From assembly GCA_031763025.1 (NCBI GenBank), contig JASSKH010000001.1, forward strand, positions 23,127,840-23,191,839: a DNA stretch of 64,000 nucleotides, read 5' to 3'. The DNA comes from Macrocystis pyrifera (Eukaryota > Sar > Phaeophyceae > Laminariales > Laminariaceae). Under the pieces are notes generated by a model, which was not told the origin of the DNA, did no database searches, and saw nothing but the letters and a program-made list of their open reading frames with translations. A program made the position numbers and the translations under genes. Below are positions 58,601 to 64,000 of the stretch, one piece after another (the stretch's first letter is position 1; each line of letters begins with the position of its first letter).

Positions 58601-61600
58601 CGGCCACGAACGTAGACTATATACCCCGCCCAAATAGTCCCCCGTGTCGATACCCCTCTCTTTCTTCCATACTCCGGGTTATGTGCGACACAAAAATCCG
58701 TTATTCGACCTTACTGTAATTTCCTTGTACGTAGGTGGGGGTTTCAATTGAAGTAGGAGAAGCGTCTCTACTCCGGGGATGGGGGGGGGAAACACCGCGG
58801 CGCATCTATGTAGGTTGTCTACTCACCCATATGCCCATATGGGTACCTAACGCTTTCCCTGACACCTGGTACTTTATCGGTATTGGTTCAGCTAGGTTAA
58901 CTCGTTTGGAACATCACAGGAAAAAGCAGGGATGTTCACGTGTCGAGTCAAACCTCACCGGCCAGGTCGGGTCGGGTCGGGTCGGGTCGGGTCGGGTCGG
59001 TTAAGGGTGACCCAAGCTGACCCGTGAAAGTTTGAAAACCTCCAGACCCGACCCGACCCAATCCGACCCGATCGGACCCGTGAGATTTCAAAAACTTCCC
59101 GGCCCGACCCGCGGGCCGGGTCATGACCCGTAGATATCCCCGGAAAAAAGGAGGAACGCGCGCTGTAACATACTATGAACAGTTGTACACCTGTTCGCTC
59201 AAACTTACTGTAGACTTTTTTGTTGCTAGATTTGGCCTCCACAAGGGTTTCGCTGGAGGCGTTTACCATGCGGTGAGATGGGGACCATTCTCACATGTCA
59301 ACAGCTTTCATCAGCACCACTCCGGCAATGAACGACACCCAGACGCTTGTCCCGAACCATGTGCTGCGGAAAGAACGCAAACACAAAAGACAAACAGAGC
59401 AGCAGCAACAGCCACAGCAACAACAGGAAGCAGTAGGAGTGGGCAGTGACAGCAGCAGCAGCAGAAGCAGCAGAAACAGCAGAAGCAGAGCCGGCAGAAT
59501 GGCGCATGGGGCATAGAAAGTGGGCTGTAAAAGGTCACGCAAGCGGGGGGTGTCGGCGGATGCGAGGGATGAGCGAACGGCACTGCAAGGGTAGAAAGAA
59601 GAGGACCTTTCTAGTCCGTTCGATAGAGGCAGCGAAGTATCACACTATTAATAGGGTGATAATAGAACACACCCCCTGGGACGAATTTCAGAGCCGCGTT
59701 CCTCCAAACCCAGGGAGGCACGCACAACGAACACGGTGGCTTTGGAAAAATCTCTCGGAAAGATTCCGTCGAGATTTTTTCCATAGACGCATCATCGCTC
59801 GGCGTTTGCACCTTTTCCATGATCGATAAAATCAGCTTCGAGATTCATCGACGGGGGCGTTATATATGATCACCCTAGTGTGATACGTAGCGACCATAAA
59901 AGGAGAAAGCCGTGCAGTGTGAGCGCAAAGCCGTACGAGAGGTGTACCATGATACGACCCATGCTGTGCGCATGCCGCGATGACCGATGGGCCTTTTTAG
60001 CAATTCTACCGTAGTTCGGACACCGTAATTACCGTACACAGGGAGCGTTTGAGGTCGCACAGGCGCGCCATCATTTTCAAAGCTCGTTTTGGTGGTATAC
60101 CCTCGACGAAGCACCACCGCCTACAGTAGAGAACGAGTACACACCGCATCAGCATCACGACAAACACACGGGGAGCTAGCCGAAGATCGACTACCATCAG
60201 GTTCTACAACTCGTACAATCCCACATAGAAATGCCGGCGAAAGCGCTTGGCACAGACGAGAATACCATACACGACGGTGTACACCACACCCCCGGTCACA
60301 ACATTTGGGGCTCTAAAAAAGTTACCACCCGGTGTGTTACACTCCGGGGGTGTGATATACAGCGTACCCCATTGGTAAAGTGGGTGATCAATTTGGGGAT
60401 GCGATAAATCATGTCACCGGGGTGGGGTATACTCTAGGGGGTCTGAATTAATGGGTGTGATCACAGTGGTTGCGAGAACTTTGGCTGCCACACTCTTACC
60501 GGTGAGCAGGTACGAAAGGGTGTGATAAAAGGGGTGTGGTAGCAGTCAGTGGTTGGGAGGTTTTGCTGCCACACTCTCCAGGAAGGCGGCAAGGCGTGTG
60601 ACAAAAAAAAGGGGTGAGGTAGCAATGGTTGGAGCTTTGCTACCAGCTTGCACATCTGTCGTGGGGGCCTCCGCAGCAGATGCCTGGCTTGACCCGTATA
60701 GGCTCTGCCGTGGGAGCCTTGGCGGCAGACGCTTGCTCTGGCTTGTCGGTGACCTGTGCAGTAGCCTCGGCAGCACCAGGAGGCACAGGTGAGATTGTCC
60801 GCCAAACACCACGTGATTGGGCCTTGAGTACCGGCCGCCGTAGTCCCTGGCGCCGAAGAAGAGTTTTGCCCACTGCGACGGGGCACGCGTTCGCAAGAAC
60901 TTTGCACCTCTTCCACCTCCATGTTGCTGGTCTCGATATTTATGTTACGGTACACTCGCACATCTGGGGGTACTGCGTGCTTACTCACGTCACGGCATCC
61001 CAGGTGGTATCTTGGGAGTGTCAGGCTGAATACGAGGCATGACACCGCAGGGGGGGGATGGTATACAACGTACCCCGGTGATAAATCGGGTTACTGTTTT
61101 GGGATCTAATTTGTGTTAACGCCGAAGTGGTGTACTCCAAACGGTATACCAATGTGGCAGTGTGCGGAGTATTGCCGAAAGCGTTTTTTTTTTTTTTTTC
61201 ATCATCACTTTTACTTTCCAGCTTGACTCAATCATACTTTTACTTTCCAGCTTTTGAACCTTTTAGGACCGCAGTCCTATTTTTCGGGACAAATGGTAAA
61301 ATTCTAATTAGTTTGTCCCCAAAACGGTACGACTGCAAGTCCTAAAATACTGGTAGGAGGTTTAACCCTCCGGGATTTTCTGGGCAAGGCGTGGTCACAG
61401 GTGTCGTTCCTTACGCCCCCCGGTACGTGCCTTCATTTTCTTGGCGCACAGGGTTTAGCATTCCCACTGCTCGTTGACTTTTATCGAATGCTTCGTATTA
61501 TTAATAATAACTCGCGCTAAACAAACTGCTTGTGGTATACCCGCGCTGGCTCTAAAATACATTTCACTTCATTACGTACAGAGTGCCAAAACTCCTATTA

Positions 61601-61957
61601 ATAGAGTCGAAGTCGAAGAAAAAAAAGTTGCGACTGCTACGTGTACGTGCAGAAGAGCAGAACGTAAAGGTTTAGCCTACAAAGGGTACAGCAACGCCGG
61701 GCCTATCGAGTGGCGGGCCAAGACTCACTGAGACTGGTGCGAGTACCGGTAGTATGCAACCTTCAGCCTGCAAACAGTACTGGTATGTACCGGTATGTAT
61801 GTACGTACCTGAAGGAGGCGAGGTGAGCCACGCGGAGGGATGCCTGAGAGAAAGGCATGTCGGTCTCCTTGCACATCAGAGTCAGCATGAAGAGGATTAC
61901 AGATACGAGGACCACAGTGCGGTTCACCCACGACAACATCAGCTGCAGCAAGCCCAT
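55649..61957 (-). CDS. TMEM205-like (DUF4149) membrane protein
   Basis: Four exons: 61957-61809, 59363-59295, 56552-56282, 55768-55649. All introns are GT-AG and the phases (2, 2, 0) join without a break, giving about 202 residues. The order of hallmarks fits the family: VAHLASFS/TWFGTSVWVSFIAGVVLMKAV, ETFGLAQTKLFDAYF, SNLFFFGPQTTISMMERRR, and RKLSKRFGIFHGVCNLLNLV. Four hydrophobic segments are expected; an extra N-terminal one (WVNRTVVLVSVILFMLTLM) precedes the core. The start is the first ATG after an in-frame TGA. TMEM205-type proteins sit in endomembranes; the molecular role is poorly known, with human TMEM205 linked to cisplatin export. The 2.7- and 2.4-kb introns hold MITEs, a SINE remnant and GGGTC repeats. 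Confidence 0.85.
56056..56076 (+). repeat. Interstitial TTAGGG-like tract
   Basis: CAGGGTTAGGGTTAGGGTTAG gives about three perfect telomere-type units, followed by AGGGGTTGGGTTGGG. It lies in the last intron of the TMEM205-like gene. A degenerate relative (GTTTAGGGATAGGGTTATAG) is near 58410. Confidence 0.6.
57784..57895. mobile_element. Palindromic MITE, family 2 (in TMEM205-like intron)
   Basis: TACTAGGGGGGACCATAGTA...GGTCCTATTTACTACGGGCC with CCCGTAATATTA. The centre is in the same orientation as the copy at 54238. Confidence 0.75.
58022..58137. mobile_element. Palindromic MITE, family 1 (in TMEM205-like intron)
   Basis: ACCCTTTTAG..ACTGCAGTCCCGTTTTGGGG and its inverse CCCCCAAATGGGACCGCAGT..ACCAAAAGAGTT enclose GAATTTGAGTGGTTTGTC. 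Both ends show the extended TIR including AACCCTTTTAG. Confidence 0.7.
58955..59130. repeat. GGGTC/GACCC-rich repeat, copy 4
   Basis: Seven consecutive GGGTC pentamers (58970-59000) face a GACCC-rich arm (59043-59085) across a short AT-rich spacer, giving a strong potential hairpin. It ends GGGCCGGGTCATGACCCG. It lies in the second intron of the TMEM205-like gene. Confidence 0.7.
59395..59490 (+). repeat. CAG/CAA-rich microsatellite
   Basis: Imperfect CAG, CAA and GCA triplets (AGAGCAGCAGCAACAGCC and AGCAGCAGCAGCAGAAGCAG). It lies in the first intron of the TMEM205-like gene, close to the acceptor of exon 2. Confidence 0.7.
60453..60650. repeat. ~80-bp tandem repeat, about 2.5 units
   Basis: GGGTGTG(A/G)T..CAGTGGTTG...TTTGCTGCCACACTCT...GGTGTGACAAAA recurs starting near 60453, 60532 and 60610. 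It lies in the first intron of the TMEM205-like gene. The 60290-60430 stretch shares GGGGTGTGAT and GTACCCC words. Confidence 0.6.
61198..61540 (-). repeat. tRNA-like SINE, copy 5 (headless), interrupted by a MITE
   Basis: On the minus strand the body (GGGAATGCTAAACCCTGTG, GACCACGCCTTGCCCAGAAA) and tail (GCTGGAAAGTAAAAGTGATG) match copies 1 and 3. The tail end is duplicated (61200-61222 and 61231-61250). A family 1 MITE sits between tail and body at 61256-61350. Confidence 0.6.
61256..61350. mobile_element. Palindromic MITE, family 1 (in SINE copy 5)
   Basis: AACCTTTTAGGACCGCAGTCC...GTTTGTCCCCAAAACGGTAC followed by GACTGCAAGTCCTAAAATA. In SINE copy 1 the matching position (CCAGCCTAACTC/GTAGGAGG, 15-34) is uninterrupted. 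Confidence 0.7.
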
Positions 61958-62391
61958 GGCGAGGCCACACACCGAGTACCGGTTCAAATTTGTAAGAGTA
62001 CGGTCAGGTGCAGGGGGAGTGGCGGGTGAGTGCGCAGCAGTGCTCGTTGATTGCGGAGGTCAGGGGAGCTTCGAAGGTACGCCCTCCCCCGGGACACCAT
62101 AAGCATGATGTGGAACTCCTCAAACGGCGGTTACCACATTTGGTTCTTTTTCTCGCTGCCGGGGCCACGAGCAATAGGCCGCTTTGTCGGTCGCTTTGTC
62201 TTCATGCAGAACCATGCCCCACGCAAGAAGCTGTTGAGATGGTGGCACCCAGTGCAAGAAAGGCGGTTCTTCTGTCCATTGCAAGTCGATGATGGCATTA
62301 GTACACGATTTACTTTCGCCGCGCATCTGTTGCCGTCGTCGGAGAAATGAAACAACAGACGATCAGACGCGTTGGTTCAAATGCTCGGATC
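61958..62391. promoter_or_regulatory. Divergent intergenic region, likely bidirectional promoter
   Basis: Only 434 bp separate the start codons of the minus-strand TMEM205-like gene and the plus-strand secreted-protein gene. No TATA box stands out. The role is inferred from gene layout alone. Confidence 0.4.
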
Positions 62392-63833
62392 ATGTCTGCG
62401 GCGGCGAGACTGAGTTACCGCTGCCGTGTCCCTTCTCTGATCCTGTTCGCCATGGTGGCGCAGTGGCCAAGAGGTATCGGGGCAATCGATCTGGTTGTCG
62501 ACGCTAGCATGGTGCAAAACATTCAGACTGCAAACGAGACCGCTGAGCGATATTCCAGCACGGACTACGTGGATCTCACATGCAAGGTGAACTACGATTC
62601 TGGCCAACGAGCGTATCCTTGGATCTTGCGTCTGCGAGACGCTGCATGTGGAGTCCGATCATTCGTGGCTCCAGAGTACGATTGAGGGTGGGAGATTGAA
62701 ATCGCACGTATGCCATGATAGGCAAAAACTGACTGCCATAGCAACCAGCTTCATTCCTTTCGCAAGCATCAAACGCAACGATGCTTCCACCTTTCCACCC
62801 AACCAAGTGCTGTCTGTACCTGTACGAGTACCGTAGTTCCGCTGTCACAAATCTGCAACGGTGTCCTCTCGTTGTACGCATAAGGACAGCCGTCGCCAGG
62901 CGAGCGCGCCCGAAAATATACGTAGCCCGGACTCGAAGCTGTTCGTGCCCGAGCACGCACAACTTTAGTGTATGCGTCCCGTGTCTCTTCACTCAGCCAA
63001 CATCCTACAGTAGCCATCGATACAACCCTATCTGGTACCTGGTATCTTCGATTAATAGTAGGCGTTTTCGTCGGATACAGCTGCTGAAATGGCGCCCGTG
63101 ACTACATGAGCAGAATGAATTTGGCTCGCGCTCTATTGTGACTCTAATTTGGTGGCCAGCAAGAGAGCGTCAACGACGGGAGCCCGTCTGGAGCTTATAC
63201 ATACGATGTAAATCGAGCTCCGTCCATGAAACCGGCAGCATGGATCTCGACGTGTGGTGCTGCTCGGACGAGACATGTGCTCGTGCTCGTATAGATAACA
63301 CAAATTTGTTAAAATCCCAACCGCCACTTCGCGCGCTATGGATACCTGCTCACATCGGACATACCTGGTAGCCATTTCATGACCTAGATATTTCAGGGGA
63401 AATCCACACCCCTGGTCTACATGACCCGCATGATCTACTTTTTTAAGGTCATGATGCCCGGCGGGAGTCGTATGATAAGAACGATCTAGCTCAACATTCC
63501 TGGAGTGGAAATGTACAATATAAGATCCTGCACAACACCTCATAACGGCGGCAGATATAGGTCTACTAGTAGATGATCTATTAATAGATCGTGATCTGAT
63601 CTGTCCATTGTGTGGAATAAACGTGACTGTAAACTGCGAACTCGCAGGTGGATTACTCCATCCTGGAGGGACCAGGGGCGCATCTGACGAACGGGATCTT
63701 CCTCGGTGATACGGTGGCGCGAGAAACCTTTGTGGCGCAGTTCGTCCTAGACGTCTCCCTTGCGGCCAACATCAGTTCGTCGAGGGTGCTGGTGCTGGAG
63801 ATCGCGCCAGGCCGGGTCCACCACGACTGGGAG
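62392..63833 (+). CDS. Putative secreted or membrane protein, 5' part (runs off the window)
   Basis: Exon 1 (62392-62586, 65 codons) opens with a likely signal peptide: a basic start, then VPSLILFAMVAQ, with probable cleavage after GIGA. An alternative ATG at 62347 would add 15 residues. The donor is TGCAAG/GTGAAC and the phase is 0. Exon 2 (63648-63833, 62 codons) starts after CTCGCAG and ends GACTGGGAG/GTTTGAG. It reads VDYSILEGPG, FVAQFVLDVSLAANISSSRVLVLEIAPG. The pattern F-x2-F-x2-D-V..A..I-S-S-S-R-V-x-V-L-x-I-x-P-G resembles a small alpha/beta module I associate with stramenopile extracellular proteins. No function is assigned. Later exons lie beyond 64000. Confidence 0.55.
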
Positions 63834-64000
63834 GTTTGAGATTGAGATCTTAGGGAGCTGCATGTGTATCGACGAGTATGCTTCTCTCGCCGTCGACCAC
63901 ACGTCAGAATGTCGAGCCATGCCTCTCCAGTGCGGTCGAGGCTACTGCAGTGCGGTGGAGGGGGGATCTTATTTTGGGCCGAAAAATGGGTGTTACAATA

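Overview
This window is nuclear DNA from a complex eukaryote. Its protein-coding genes are cut into small exons by long GT-AG introns of 0.2-2.7 kb. The clearest gene, mitochondrial pyruvate dehydrogenase E1 beta, reads like stramenopile versions. The long introns, trinucleotide-repeat-rich exons, a TTAGGG-like tract and a dense mix of diverse repeats suggest a brown alga or related ochrophyte. That placement is inference, not proof.

Layout. 1-9.3 kb is a repeat nest: a tRNA-like SINE family, an array of CCTCTGGAGGG-type boxes, a hAT-like non-autonomous transposon, a miniature LTR element inserted in a SINE, a dispersed 200-bp repeat and a LINE fragment carrying a small palindromic MITE. About 11.6-15.7 kb holds a decayed Ty3/Gypsy-like fossil. 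16.5-17.1 kb is a degenerate tandem array. 18.8-21.5 kb is a very large diverged inverted repeat, followed by a ~260-bp tandem duplication. A 100-N scaffold gap lies at 23027-23126.

Genes. (1) A minus-strand gene from the gap to at least 35787 encodes a protein of more than 2,500 residues with C2-like segments and one ankyrin repeat split by an intron. (2) A tRNA-Lys-like gene with a ~100-nt insert lies at 39599-39771. (3) A broken tyrosine-recombinase element lies at about 39.95-41.22 kb. (4) The PDHB gene is on the plus strand at 43001-52680. It has eight exons and 361 codons, including a good mitochondrial presequence. (5) A TMEM205-like membrane-protein gene is on the minus strand at 55649-61957 in four exons whose phases all fit. 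(6) It is divergently paired with a secreted or membrane-protein gene starting at 62392 that runs out of the window.

Most notable observations. The 3' end of one PDHB exon, with its splice donor, has been copied four more times into the following intron. A 9-mer palindrome, TACC(A/T)GGTA, occurs about 20 times where about 0.5 is expected. A ~2.6 kb imperfect palindrome could form a long hairpin. Long poly(C) tracts sit in PDHB introns and a poly(G) tract lies just after its stop codon. Two small palindromic MITE families recur, one of them with a visible empty site. Splice junctions, repeat boundaries and family names were read by eye and not confirmed by alignment or search.
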